A stretch of 64,000 nucleotides of DNA, taken from assembly GCA_013407085.1 (NCBI GenBank), contig JACCGJ010023775.1:34640-98639 (forward strand), read 5' to 3'. The notes under the pieces were generated by a model. That model had not been told where the DNA came from. It saw only the letters and a program-made list of their open reading frames with translations, and ran no database searches. Of the stretch, positions 30,973-43,935 are shown one piece after another. The position numbers and the translations under genes are program-made. The stretch is from Atriophallophorus winterbourni (Eukaryota; Platyhelminthes; Trematoda; Plagiorchiida; Microphallidae). How positions within the stretch are numbered: the first letter of the stretch is position 1; each line of letters opens with the position of its first letter.

Positions 30973-31738
30973 TTATTTCCATGATTATGGATTCCCGATC
31001 GGTCTCGAATATTTTCAAATACTGTGTAGGTTCAGATTTATCATTCGCTTTGTGAAAGGCAAATTTCTGTACCCGGAGACCAAATTTGTAGTAGGATGAT
31101 AAATCCTGTCGAGTAGTTCGATAGCCTTCCTCAGTCATGGTACCCAGGCTTGGATGAAATATTACATAACAGGACGTATATACGTATCAATTAACTGTGG
31201 TAGGGTTTCAGGCGTAAAAATCCTGAATATCCTTTTTGAAGACTCAAGATACGGTAGACTTTATTGTACACCATACGGCAATGATGTCCAGGCTTAAGGT
31301 TTAACGAAACTCAGACACCCAGATCTTTTTCTGCGGTGGTCCAGACGAGATCTTGCGTGCCAAGCTGATACGTGTGGTGCAGAGATTTTCCAAGCTGAAG
31401 TATTTCACATTTCGCAGGGTTAAATGGTAACTAATTTAACTGGAACCAACTAAATAAGGTGCGCAGATCCCGTTGTGATGCCATACAGTTATTAACAGAC
31501 CTGACACGTTTCCATATTTCAATATCATCAGCAAATAGTATCAAGTTGCATCCAATATCCTCCACTATATCGTTCATATACACCAAGAATAGAAGAGGTC
31601 CAAGCACCGATCCTTGCGGAACTCCATTCATGACGTATATTTTTATAGATAAGGTGCTGCCAACGCGAACTTGGACGTGTCTATCAGTAACATAGTCCCT
31701 TATCCAATTCAGCAATATTCCCGTTATTTCATAAGATT
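30973..31738 (-). mobile_element. CR1-like element, RT (right part of an interrupted copy)
   Basis: The minus strand from 31738 reads ITGILLNWIRDYVTDRHVQV, then NGVPQGSVLGPLLFLVYMND and LILFADDIEIWKRV (motifs B and C intact), then decays with stops down to 30973, where the Penelope-like end begins. The related plus-strand family differs enough to be another subfamily. Confidence 0.7.
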
Positions 31739-32075
31739 GGAACTTCCAGCAACAGACGTGACCATTGTTGCAAGTTGGAAATACCACATTCCAAACGAAA
31801 CTGCCCAGGTATTTTTATTCCGGTGCGTGTGTGATTTGTTTAGTATTCCCTACCTGCCGATTCTGTAAGCTCAAACAGTTTATCAATATTCAAATTGAAA
31901 CTTGACGATTATATCTGAGCTAATCCAAATTTTGACCCCAACTATTAATAAACTATCATCGGCCCATCGATTTTGAATTTATTTTTGGTATATATACAGT
32001 TGAACCTAGTTCAAATCTATGGTTTTTGTAAAGTTAATTGCTTTTCCAACAAAAAATCTTGAATCTTGCGTTGCT
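31739..32075 (+). mobile_element. CR1 3' end with TCTTGAA terminal repeats
   Basis: Matches 42400-42695 (TTGGAAATACCACATT, CTCAAACAGTTTATC, CCAACTATTAATAAACTA) and ends TCTTGAATCTTG. Followed at once by GCGTTGCTTAGATTT, the start of the tandem repeat unit. Likely the 3' end of the element beginning at 23345. Confidence 0.6.
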
Positions 32076-32077
32076 TA

Positions 32078-32760
32078 GATTTAGTTGAGAGTAACTTCAA
32101 TGCAAAAGGCAAAATGACTCTTCAATGATGACTGGTTTTTTTGCTGACATTTGCGTGTTCACATGAGATCCACGTTATGAATAATCGCGCACGGAAAATC
32201 TTTCAAGAGCAGAAGAGTTTCAAATCTAGATGTGTGCATCTCATCGATACGATGGCGGTCAGAAGTTCACGAGTGATATTTTGCAGATGAAGATTTCAAG
32301 GTTTTAATCTCAGGTGCTTGATAGAGCCCGGAATATTATGAACATGTGTAGATCTGAACAAATAATTTTAAGAAGAGCACACCAGTTTTACTGCGACTTA
32401 GGTACGTATATTTAGCTGGGAAACGAAGCAAAATTTTGTACAAGCGGAGTTTAAGGAAATCCAGCATGGTTATCTAAACGTCATATTAAGAAAGTTTATT
32501 ATTATGATCATCGTCAATTATAAATAAGATATAAAATTTGCTGATCATCGCAAATATGGGTTAGGTTCCGGTAGCGTTCAGTGTAACGCTGCAAAGCAAT
32601 GATAAATGAGCACAGACCCCATTTGATGTGCTGCATTTAAGGGTATACGTAAGTAACAAAATAGATATCAGCTCTGAACAGTTGATCGTGTGATTGAGTA
32701 AACTTCTAGTTTAAAATCTTATATATATATATATATATATATACAGCGGGGTGAAACATG
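32078..32760. repeat. Tandem/dispersed repeat unit A, copy 1
   Basis: Starts GCGTTGCTTAGATTTAG; landmarks TCACATGAGCTCC-like, GATGTGTGCATCTCATCGAT, GGTTAGGTTCCG and CACAGACCCCATTTGATGTG. Close copies at 36436-37095 and 42707-43330, and a shorter one at about 37230-37620. No coding capacity. Ends in a TA tract (about 32721-32742). Confidence 0.8.
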
Positions 32761-33059
32761 AATATCAATGTGTTCTCGAATAATAATTTTCTTCGATACA
32801 CTGGTTCCGAGCCCCGATGATTAAATAAGCATTGTGGAGGTTGATATGTGTTTGCCAAAATCAAATTCCCACTAAGACCATTAGATGATCGAATTAGATG
32901 ATCGAATAACTTAAGGGTTTTGATTCTCTCGGGCTGAGTTCGACGACAAGACTAGTAGTTCAATAAAATAACTTCCACCTTTGACACTTTTCCATCCGCG
33001 ATATTTTCAAGATACGCGGATGATTCCTAGATGAATAGCATTCAGCTTCCGTTCGGGTG

Positions 33060-34450
33060 ATACAAATTTAGCTGCCATTAAATACATACACATTGAGTAC
33101 ACACGCAATGTAAACCATTATCGTTGTCTTTACAGTCAACTTGCGGTTACCATAAAATCGAGAGTTCAATCGGACAAAATGACAGGTGTTCTGCCAATCA
33201 GCTTATCAATTCATGTATAGCCAGAGGTTATCCGCAAAGGTTGAACCACGATAAGTGAAATGATGTACTGGTAAACTGATAAACTTACAAAAATTTGATG
33301 AATGGAGGCGGTACAAACATTATAACTAGGACTTTGGTCTTCCACATGCTTATTGGATGCCCCGAGTATTTGCATGCCGACGACAAACAGTCCATTAACG
33401 ACTGGAGTGTTCTTGTTAGTGAACAATATAGGATTCATCGTCGGCAAACAGCAGCTCACAGATTAGCACATCCCGTGCTCTCAACCGGTTCAGTTTGAAA
33501 AGCTTACCATCACTTCGCGTGCGTGGGTAAATGCCTTCTTTTCTCGTCATATAAGCGTGTTTCAGAAGCAAAACACCTAAATGCGGGGTGGCAAGAACAT
33601 ACCCTTTTTGACGCCTACTCGAAATGCAAATACTTCATAAATAAAAAAGTTAAAATGAACTGAGCTTTTCATGCAAGTGTGGAAAGAAATAACTGGTGTG
33701 AGCAGTCTTCGGGGCCAGCGTATCAGATCAAGCATCTTAGAAAGACCAACTTTGTTGACGTAGTCGAATGTTTTCGTCAAATCAATATAAACGGCGCAAT
33801 GTGACATTCGTTTATCTTGAAGTTGTCTCCATGAGAAGATCATATCAATTGTTGATCTTCCCCTGTGAAAGCCAAATTGAGATTCGGAATAAATTCTATC
33901 AGCTAAAACTTGTAGCAGGATCTGTAAGACTTTGGCAAACAATTTACCTACTGCATTTGGAAGGGAGAATCCTGTGTCAATGTTGCCGTCGACTTTATCA
34001 CCCTTATTCTTAAATAGCATCTCATGTGAGATACACTTCAAATGACAGCACTGAAGACGCAAATGGCAATGTTGTAATAATGCTGTTCTACAGCACTTGC
34101 TCCGTTCAGGTGGAATTCCGTCGTCACCAATGCCTTTCCATTCGCTGAGCAGTCGATTGTTTTGTTGAGCTTAACACGAGTAGTGGGAGTTTCTGGATGT
34201 TCACTGTGTTGCAACCGCTCAAAATTTTAAATACGCATTAAAACCGTACTGTCTCTAATTCAGAAGGACGAGAAATGCTCTACCCATTTTTCAATCTGCT
34301 GAATATTGTCGAAAATTTGGTTACCAGATATAGGCTTATTGGGAAAGGTTTCAAGTTCGGTTGGACCAGTGGCTCTCTTGATCCCATCATACATACCGTG
34401 AAAATGTCCAGTTTCCGAATACTGAGACTGATTTTATTTAAAAAAAGGCA
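33060..34450 (-). mobile_element. RTE/SR2-like retrotransposon fragment, degenerate
   Basis: The minus-strand frame 34062-33577 reads NAVGKLFAKVLQILLQVLAD, GFHRGRSTIDMIFSWRQLQD and AVYIDLTKTFDYVNKVGLSK (motif A region), then FRVGVKKGMF (GVKQG box damaged). The rest, down to 33060, aligns with 47910-48170 of the RTE at 47.5-50.6 kb. Confidence 0.7.
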
Positions 34451-34691
34451 TGTGTAGTAGAAATGGCGTAAATAGTTACATGTAATATGAAGGGTGTGAG
34501 AGCATATTAAAATATTTTAGGGGTGGGGGTAATAAAAAGCTCGTGAACCACTTGTGTATAATCTAGACAACAAGAATGACAACAATTAAAACAAGACAAA
34601 AATACTGAAAAAGCCTATGGCACCCCATGGAATGCTGTCTCGCACCATTTGAAATTGCGTGCATCCCTGGTTGGAAAACCATGGCCTAGAC

Positions 34692-36163
34692 CAGGGGTGC
34701 GCAACCTGCGGCCGTGAGAGGTATGATATGCGGCCGTTAGTAACGTACTTTTGCTCATGTTGACCGCTGTGTGATGCGACCTCGACCGAGTATGTGATTG
34801 AGGAGTACAATAATAAAAATGTGACCAGCCTACACTGTATAATTCATCAAGAAGCACTCTGCTCTAAAGCGACTGATTTCGGCGAAACAATGAACCAAGT
34901 CAAGCAAATAATCATATACATCCGAAGCAATGCCCTACGACACCGGCAGTTTCGTACCATACTCTATGACAGTGAAGTGTCTTTTGAAGATGTTTTGTAC
35001 CATGCCCCAGTTCGATGGCTATCGCAAGGCGAAACAGCATGTCGTGTGTTGAATCTGCGACGAGAAATTTCGACGTTCTATGCAACAAAGAATAAGCAGT
35101 GTCCTTTGGACGATTCCAACTTCCTGGTTACTTTAGCTTTTCTCGTTGATGTTCTCTCTTATATCAATGGTTTGAACCAATACTTGCAAGGCAAGAACTT
35201 GAACGTCTGCCAAATGTATCGCAAAGTTCAAGATTTCACGGACAAGTGTCGTCTACTCCAGAGGCACATCATGCAAAAACAATACTTTCATTTCTCTCAG
35301 CTATCTGCTCTTATTGAACAGCAAGGCATTGATCAGAATAATATCCCCACAACAACATTTGCTGCCGTTTTCGACTCCATTTTGAAGCAATTCGACGATC
35401 GGTTCGAAGAATTCCATGGAATTAAAAAACAACTGCAATTGGTTTCAGCTCCTCATACTGTCGAAATTGAGAGCGCCCCACTTGAGTTTCAAATGGAATT
35501 GCTAGAACTGAAAAATGACGACCTTCTAAAAAACAAATTTAATGAATGCACTGATCTGGTGGAGGTATGGAAGTCAGCGGTTGCATATCCCAACCTTCGT
35601 GAGTTGGCTCGAAACATCCTCGTTCTCTTCGGAAGTACTTACGTATGTGAGGCAGCATTTTCCAAAATGAAATATCTGAAAAGCAAATACCGATCACGCT
35701 TGACGGATTGCAATTTGGAATCATGCTTGCGATTGATGCTCTCTACCTTGCCGGTCGACTTCAAGAAGTTGACAATGAGCACACAAGATCATGTCACCCA
35801 CTGAAAATTGCATGAGGTTTTGAATAAAATAAATCATTTATAAGTGTTAAATCAATCATTAATAAATGTGTTGTTTTTTCGACTGCATCCTAGTCTAGTC
35901 ATCTACAGTATAATGGGAATTAAAGTATATTAAAGAGAATAAAAGAATCATTACAGTCACTTTACATGGAAACAAGTAAATGTATAGTTATTGCTTCACC
36001 ACTGGATTCATGTGATTTCAATCTTTAAGAAATACAATTTAATGTAAAATCGAGTGTTGCCACACTTGCAGACTTTTAGAATCAGGACGAAATATGTGCG
36101 GCCGTAGTCTCTGTGGAAAGAAAGGGGTTGTGGCCTGTTGGATAGAAAGTTTGCGCACCCCTG
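34692..36163 (+). mobile_element. hAT transposon, internally deleted
   Basis: Terminal inverted repeats start CAGGGGTGCGCAA and end TTGCGCACCCCTG. Eight-bp flanks GCCTAGAC and CTCTAACC share only a central CTA plus the last C, so the target-site duplication has decayed. At 1.47 kb it is shorter than a complete hAT: the transposase N-terminus is missing and the left end joins directly to mid-protein sequence. Confidence 0.8.
34794..35804 (+). pseudogene. hAT transposase, C-terminal two thirds (GTF2IRD2/SCAND3-like group)
   Basis: 336 codons without a stop. SLHCIIHQEALCSKA and VRWLSQGETACRVLNLRREI are typical of the animal hAT group related to GTF2IRD2 and ZBED-type proteins. FGSTYVCEAAFSKMKYLKSK with SRLTDCNLESCLRL is the hAT dimerisation domain (about residues 278-316). 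The BED zinc finger and the first catalytic aspartates are absent, so it cannot transpose itself. The open frame suggests recent loss or co-option. Confidence 0.8.
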
Positions 36164-36435
36164 CTCTAACCGATTGCACTCAAATTTCTTTGCATTATGT
36201 ATACACGATCGGTCCCAAACATATTCCAATCGATTGCGTTGTAAGATTGTTTTGAAAATGGAATCTTATACTCAACGCCACAACTTTAGTGTATATATTT
36301 TTTATTATGTGCATGTGCAAAATACGTGATTTTCTAAAAAAAATAATTACTGAAAAACTATCTTCGTTTCTGTTACGGCTGATAATACGGTTAATTTTAT
36401 TGATGCATAAATGGATTTTTAGGAGATTAAAATGA
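36164..36435. other. Unassigned sequence between hAT and repeat unit A
   Basis: No feature seen. Confidence 0.3.
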
Positions 36436-37800
36436 AACATGCGTTGCTTAGATTAATTTGATAGTAACTTCAAGGCAAAGGCAAAAGGACTCTTCAATGT
36501 TGGCTGTTTTTTCTGACATTTTCCTGTTCACATGAGCTCCACGTCATGATTAATCACGCACGGAAAATCATTCAAGAGCAGAAGAGTTTCAAATCTAGAT
36601 GTGTGCATCTCATCGATAAGATGGCGGTCAGAAGTTCACGAGTGATATTTTGCAGATTAAGATTTCAAGGTTTTAATCTCAGGTGCTTGATAGAGCCCTG
36701 AATATTATGAACATGTGTCGATCTGAACACTAATTTTAAGCAGAGCACACCAGTTTTACTGCGACTTAGCTACGTATATTTAGCTTTGAAACGAAACAAA
36801 ATTTTGTACATGCGAAGTTTAAGAAAATCAAGCATGGTTATCTAAACGTCATATCAAGAAAGTATATTAATATGAACATCGTCAATTATAAATAGGATAT
36901 AAAATTTGCTGATCATCGCAAATATAGGTTAGGTTCCGGTAGTGTTTAGTGTAACGCTGCAAAGCAATGATAAATGAGCACAGACCCCATTTGATGTGCT
37001 GCATTTAAGGGTATACGTAAGTAACAAAAATATATCAGCTCTCAACAGTTGATCGTGAGATTGAATAAACTGACTTCTAATTTAAAATCTTATTTATTTT
37101 TAACAGTTATTGGGCAATGTCTCACGTCTGGCAAACAAGCTTCGTTCAACCAAGTTTGACAGTCATGACAGGGTAGTAAACTGCACTGCGAGCGCCTACA
37201 CGCCGAAGCGGTCGAATATTAATAAGTGGCGATCACAACATCTAATTTAAAGCACAGCACACCAGTTTTACTAAGACAGTCTCACATGTTTCGCTGGTAA
37301 ACGAAGCAAAATATTGGATAAACGGAGTTTAAGAAAATCCAGCATGGTTATCTAAACGTCATTTTAAGAAAGTTTATTATTGTGATCATCGTCAATTATA
37401 AATAGCATTATAACTGTGCTGCTAATCGCAAATATTGGTTAGGTTCCGTTAGTGTTCACAGCAGTGCTGCTAAGCTATGATTATTTAGCACAGACCATAT
37501 TTAAAGTGTTTCATTTAAAAGCATAATTAAGGAGGGAAATAGATATCAACTCTCAACATTTGATCTGGTGATTGAGTAAACTGTCTTCTAATTTAAAATC
37601 TTCCTAATAACTAAAAGTAAAAATTGATTGGAATATGTTTGGGAGCGGTCGTGTATTCATAATGGAATGAAATTTTTCTGCAGTCGGTTATAACATATAT
37701 TGGACAAGGTTTCACGTCTGGTAAACCATCTTCGTTCAACCTAGTTTGACAGTCATGGCAGGGTAGTAAACCACATGTCGAATCGGTTGAATTCGCCAAC
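36436..37800. repeat. Repeat unit A, copies 2 and 3 in tandem
   Basis: 36436-37095 matches 32078-32740 closely. The second half is repeated with more divergence at about 37230-37600. Both are followed by CAGT-TATTGGGCAATG-like sequence containing GTTTGACAGTCATG and GGCAGGGTAGTAAAC (about 37105-37200 and 37690-37800). Confidence 0.75.
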
Positions 37801-39955
37801 GCAAGTCAAGTTGCGGTCATTAGGATCGATATGGCAGTGATGCGACAGTAAGTAGCTAATATTCATCCTATACTCAATATTTAATTACACAATCTTCATC
37901 GAAACAGTTTACCGTTTACAACGTTAGTTCGCCTTTTTATAGATGCGATTCACAGTGCGACACGAACTCGGCATTGGTTTCAATACCTAGTGTATTATGC
38001 AAATCGACAACTAATTCTGGTCCTACGTACGTGAACTGAGACACCCTCGTCACTATAGAATACTCAACTGTAAGTCTTAAAACAGAGGTTATGTGTGGAT
38101 GATACTTAGTCCTATCCCTCGTCCTGACTATGACACTTTGTTTGACGCAGCTTCTGTGTCGGAAGTGAGACAGTACGCAAAACTGCTCCAACCGATCGCA
38201 TATATATATTACTTTAGATCATGAACGTGATCACATTTTCGAAAGTTAATTTGAAAAAAAGCAATGACGTATAGAGTAAAATTACCAACGGTAATCAAGG
38301 TGGAAAGGGACATATTCACAATCCGGCTGAGTGGCTATATGTGTTGCGAAAATAGGAAAATTCAAGTTAATGCCAATTCAACAAACGTTTTTATTACGAA
38401 ATGACAAAAGATGAATCAACAAGCCAAACTTTTCATGGCAAATCTCGTCCATTCACTCCCCATAATATTTATAAGCCGTTTGTGATTTAAACCTGATTTG
38501 TTAAATGATTCATCGTCAACATGTTTGCTTCAGGCCAGCACGTTGCTTTATTATGAGCAACAGTGCGTATCATTCAAAAGCGGATGAGGTTGTTCATCCG
38601 CAGCTATTTTGAATGGTATTCTCTCTAGATTAGTTAGGGTGCAATCATTTCGAGTTGCGATGTTTCGATCATACACAGTAGTTGTCGTCGGACTTTTGGA
38701 ACACAATCGCGAACCCTTAATATTTCGGGTTCTGGTGATATTGCATGATGACGGTTCGAGCGAAATATCATAGAGTATATGGGAAGATACACAACGCCAA
38801 CCTCTGTCATTAAGTTCACTTAATCCACTTGGCTCTAATTTTTGACACCGTGTTCGTTCGGCTTTGTACAGTGTGAAATCTCAAGAGCACTGATAACTGG
38901 CAAAATATGTTTAGACAATACAGTGTGTGGCTAGACGCTTCAGGAAATATATTGAACGATTGTAAACAACAACATGGCCGCAGATAACAAAAGTATGCAT
39001 CTTTCTATCGAGATAGTATCTTACTTTGGTTATAATATCCATATCGTTAGTTGATATAGTATGTTTCGTTGAGATTTTATCAAATTTGAACAAGGATGGT
39101 CATATGGCCAATTCAAGTTCTGAACAGGGAAACATTAGATAGTCTGTGCTCCAGTAACTTTCACTAACGAAAAAGCGCCGTGATATTTTCTTGAATTATA
39201 AACTTGTAACCACAATGTATATATTTGTCATCAGTTTCATGGGCACTTCAAAGAAGTGACCTCTGTATAAACGCCCACTTTGAGTTCTGTGATCTGAGTT
39301 ATAAGAATTCTCTGCAAAGTGAATTTTCGTCAAATATTATCAATTTTGTTTGTTTTCATTCATTAAAAAAATCGTTTGCCTCTATTACGATTGTCGCTAC
39401 TTAGCAAAACATACTCCGGCTTGATCCTTCGTTTGTCATTACTTCTCTTTCATTGATGACAATGAGATATTGCTCATGTTCAATCAAATTTAACTTAGAC
39501 TACAGATTTAAAAAATCGATCCTCGGTAAAGCACATGTTAACGACGGTAAAACCTGTGGATTTAAATTGTGTTTGACTGGACCTGCAACTTCCAATCACA
39601 CTTTTTACATCATCAATTGCTGCCAGCTGATTTGAAATGGGAGTATCGAGAAAAATAATCTAATCAACTGGAATTCAATAAAATGTCATCTAGTCTAACA
39701 GAGGTTCCACAACCTTTCCTTAGATAGTGAATTACAGTGAAACATTTATGAACTTTAATTTTTTCATCATTGATAAAGCGGGCCAGCCAAACGATGTGTG
39801 AAAAAATCCATACATTAAAAAATCTTTCAAAAATTTGTGGATCCCATAAATCTCAAATAAATTCTGATGTAGCTTTTTTATAATGATGGTATCATTTTGA
39901 TATGCTAAGAGGATCTCCATTCTAGAGCGATTCTGTGTGTCATAATTCTAACCAC
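37801..39955. other. Unassigned sequence
   Basis: Only frames under 90 codons. Near 38120-38180 a stretch with AGCTTCTGTGT and GTGAGACAGTACGC distantly resembles the Penelope-like terminal region. Otherwise nothing supportable. Confidence 0.35.
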
Positions 39956-39959
39956 ACCG

Positions 39960-42695
39960 TTATGAATCAAGGACAAGACAATTAATAGCTGATCATGTCT
40001 AAGTTAAACACCAAAATAGGTATCAGCTTCGATTTCGCAGCCAAGTAGGGTGAATATCTTGCGTTAAGACTAGGGTCAACTGTGAAAATTTCAATAAAAT
40101 GTTAACTGCAAACTCCCATGGTAATATGATAGGACAACGATTGTCTATTTTCCGAAATGCACCAGCTCCAGTGATATGCACGTACAAAAATGTGGTCACG
40201 GAATTGCTGCAGTTTAATCTTAAACAATTTCATATTCCTTTGCAAATCAAACCCTGTAAAATCACCTGCCAAGCATGAGAAGTAAAGCAGCGATTAAAAG
40301 CTATGGTTTGGCTGTTGTAGACCTGAGCTCCTGAGGATTATTTAGAAGGTGTGATAATTCTTCGCGTCTCATTAGACGGATACGGCAGGTATATATCTGG
40401 GCAGCCAACAGCCAATAAAGTGCCTCCACCGCGTGCATGGAAATTAAAAACCAACAGAAAAGCAGACTATACTTTTTCCGTATCAGTAAAACGATCACAG
40501 TTCAGCTCTGAAACTGGAAACCTGAGGCATACGGTCGATTCTCCCTGGATTTCAAGACGACGATTAAAATATTATAGTTGTAAGAAAATCAGCAGTTATT
40601 AACAAAGAGCTCGACCGCGTAAAAGTCGAGTTGGCTGCCGTGCAAGGCACGCAGTTACCAGACGTTGGAATGCTAACAGAAAGATATATTACCATATTTT
40701 GGAAATGAATGGGCTCTGATTAGCCTGGAATTTATGGAGTTAAGTTCACCGTGCGAAACAGAAAACTAAATGTAACATTATCAACTACCAACACAGCTGA
40801 TTCATGGGCACAAATTACGCGACTGCGAGACCAAGTTATCAGCTTAATTCGAGCTGATTAACAAGCTTTCCAATCGCAATTGATTTCTCAGCTGCACCAG
40901 AATCCGAAGCTTCTATACAGACTCGTAAACGATAGAACAAATATTTGCCCTATGAACTTCGTCCGGCTTCAATGAATCCATTAATCAGACCGCTGAAGTG
41001 TTAATAGAATTTTATGCCGGGGTTTATACGCCGAAATCCACGGAGTCTGATCAGGAACCAATCATTCGACTTCACCGACCGACTTTGAGCGAAGTATTGA
41101 TTAATCCGATAGGGTAGCGCAGCACTTACGAAAATTAAACGTAAAGAAATCTCCAGGACTAGAAGAGATAATTCCAGAGCTGTTCAGAACCTGTCATGCG
41201 CAGCTATCTGATCCTCTATCCTGCATGTTAAATAATTTGATCCGAGCTGACGTGGTACCAAAAGACTGGAAACTGGGACGAATAATACCTATTTACAAAG
41301 GTGGTTGCCGTTCTGAAAATAGAAATTACAGGCCAGGGACATTGCTGTCTTCGGTATCAAAAGATTTTGAGCGAATACTAACCGCAGAAATAGCACAACA
41401 TCTGGAAACCAACCAACTTTTAGCAACTGCCCAACATGGATTTCGCAGAAATCGCTGTTGTCTAACAAATTTGCTGAGAAGCATAGACGATTGGACTCGG
41501 GTTGTAGATGCGGAAGGGCTGTATTCATGCGTGCTACCTGGACAATTCTAAAGCTTTCGACAGAGTTGATCATAATTTGCTCTTGAGCAAGCTAAAGAAA
41601 CACGGTATTGTTGGAAGACTATATGAATTTTTACGTGATAACCTCAGTAACAGACACATCACAGTTCGTGTGGACGGCGTATTATCGAAGTACATCGATG
41701 TGACTTGCGTTGTTCCACAAGGCTCATTGCTTGGACCAACACTGTTCCTAGTCTGTATGAACGATATACCAATACCAAATGACAGTTAGATGTTATTGTT
41801 TGCTGACGATTTAAAAGTAAAGAGGCGATTCAGCAATGATGGTGATTGTATTTTGATGCAAAACGATTTGAATGCTTTGTACAACTGGTTAACCGAAAAT
41901 AAACTGTCATTGAATATGCAAAATTCGAAACTCTTTCAGATCGGTAGTGAACTTGACTTTTCCTAGCAATACAAGCCCGGCGACAGAAACCTGGAGTACA
42001 CCGAAAAAGAAAAGTAGCTGGGTGTCTGGATTTTCAGTAGTTTGAAAATGGAACACAATACGAAGCCGTTTACAAAATCGAGTCTCGGCTGCTCGGCATT
42101 TTATGGCGGATATTTTTGACGTTTTTTCGCAAGATGTTTCCTCTCATGATGAACACATATATACACCCGGTTCTAGACTATGCCGTACAAGCCCGCACAC
42201 AATGGCTCCATAAAAGACATCTTACTTCTGAATCGCATATATCAGAGATCTTTCAAGCTTGTAATTGGACTCGAAAATATCCCATTCGCCGGGCGACTCA
42301 GACGACTGCAGCTGAGGACACTTGCATAAAGAAGAATGCGAGGTGATCTCATTCTCGCATACAAAATACTTACTACAGTTTTCCACCCATGGACTTACTA
42401 TTCCAACTTCGAACTTCCAGCAACAACAGTGGCCATAGTTATAAGTTGGAAATACCACATTGCCGCAGGTTTTTTTTATTCTCTGCGTGTGTGCTTTGTT
42501 TAGAACGCCCTACCAGTCGATTTGGTAAGCTCAAACAGTTTATCTATCTTCAAATCGAAACTTGACGATTATTTCAGAGCTAATCCGAATTTTGCCCCCA
42601 ACTATTAATAAACTAAAATCGTTCCATTGATTTTGATTTATTTATACGTATATATACATTTGTACCTATAGTTCCACTCCATATATCTTGAATCT
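39960..42695 (+). mobile_element. CR1-like retrotransposon, internally deleted and frameshifted
   Basis: The 5' region shared with 3060-4790 is followed by a jump near 40790 into the RT linker. RT frame 1, 41225-41551: ADVVPKDWKLGRIIPIYKGG and LETNQLLATAQHGFRRNR. RT frame 2, 41508-41789: AFDRVDHNLLLSKLKKHGIV and VVPQGSLLGPTLFLVCMND; a stop lies before LLFADDLKV. The catalytic FADD is intact although the ORF is not. The endonuclease is missing. It ends in ATCTTGAATCTTGAATCTTG at 42690. Confidence 0.8.
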
Positions 42696-42706
42696 TGAAT
42701 CTTGCG

Positions 42707-43560
42707 TTGCTTAGATTTATTTGAGATTAACTTCAAAGCAAAAGGCAAAATGACCCTTCAATGTTGACTGTTTTTTGCTGACATTTGCCTGTTCACATGA
42801 GCTCTTCGTTATGATTAATCGCGCACGGAAAATCATTCAAGAGCAGGAGAGTGTCAAATCTAGATGTGTGCATCTCATCGATACGATGGCGGTCAGAAGT
42901 TCATGAGTGATCGTTTGCAAATGAAGGTTTCAATAATTGTTACTTTTAAACTCAAATGCTTGATAGAGCATGGAATATTGGTATTTTGAACAAGTGGCCA
43001 TCTCAATATATAATTTAAGCAGAGCACACCAGATTTACTAAGACACAGTAACGTATATTTCACTGGTAAACGAGGCAAAATATAGTATAAACGGAGTTTA
43101 AAAAATCCAGCATTTTTATCTAAATTTTATATTAAGAAAGTCGTTTGTTTTTATCATCGTCAATTATAAATAGGATTAGAAATGTGCTGCTCATCACAAA
43201 TATTGGTTAGGTTCCGTTAGTGTTCGCATTAAGGCTGCATTAAAGATCATACTTAGGAAACAAAAATAGATACCCCCTACACAACAGTCAATCTTGAGAT
43301 TGAGTAAACTGTCTTCTAATTAAAAATCCTCTTAATAACTAAAAGAGAAGAAAATTGAACGGAATATGTTTGGGAGTGGCTGTGTATTCATAATGGAATG
43401 CAATTTTTCTGCAGTCGGTCATAACAGTTTTTGGGTAATCGTTTATTTTTGGAAAACTAGTTCCGTTAAACCAAGGGTGACATTCATGACTGGGTAAAGA
43501 AACGCATCTGGATTCCTGCATGCCGAAATGGTCAAATTCGCCATTGTGTTCATGCAGCAT
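42707..43560. repeat. Repeat unit A, copy 4
   Basis: Same start (GCGTTGCTTAGATTTAT) and landmarks as the other copies. It also contains the tail found after the copy at 37.6 kb (GGAATATGTTTGGGAG, then GGTCAAATTCGCCA). As at 32.08 kb, a CR1 3' end abuts its first base. Confidence 0.75.
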
Positions 43561-43589
43561 TACAGTGCTGTATGCTTACTTTTACATTA

Positions 43590-43935
43590 CTTTTGTGCGG
43601 CTGGCTCCACGAGTGGATTAGCCGGCTTCATTGATGTCTCGGATCGCACCAGCCCACGCACGTCGATCGGAGGTGAGATCGTTGCAGATCGTGATCCAGT
43701 CTCGTTCCCACCTGCGAACTCCGTAGACGGTACGCAGACCCAGGGTGTCTACATACTCTTTCACAGTTGAGAGCCAGGTTTTCACTTGACCACCTTGCCG
43801 CCGACGCCAAGTGCGAACGGGTTTGGGGTCGAGGACGAGTTTTGGAAGTGCTGTGTCTGTCTTTCGGAGGACGTGGCCATCTGTGCTGTATGGCTAACAG
43901 TTTGCCAACGGTATTGAGCTGCATGCTATAACAGG
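43590..43935 (-). mobile_element. RTE/SR2-like 3' end (C-terminal ORF2), minus strand
   Basis: Minus-strand frames give DRHSTSKTRPRPQTRSHLAS and, in another frame, VYGVRRWERDWITICNDL and SDRRAWAGAIRDINEAG, the usual end of RTE-clade ORF2. Confidence 0.6.

Noticed and set aside
38120..38180. Another Penelope-like hammerhead
   Set aside because: Only AGCTTCTGTGT and a GAGAC-like string are left; the CTGATGA box is absent, so a ribozyme cannot be supported.
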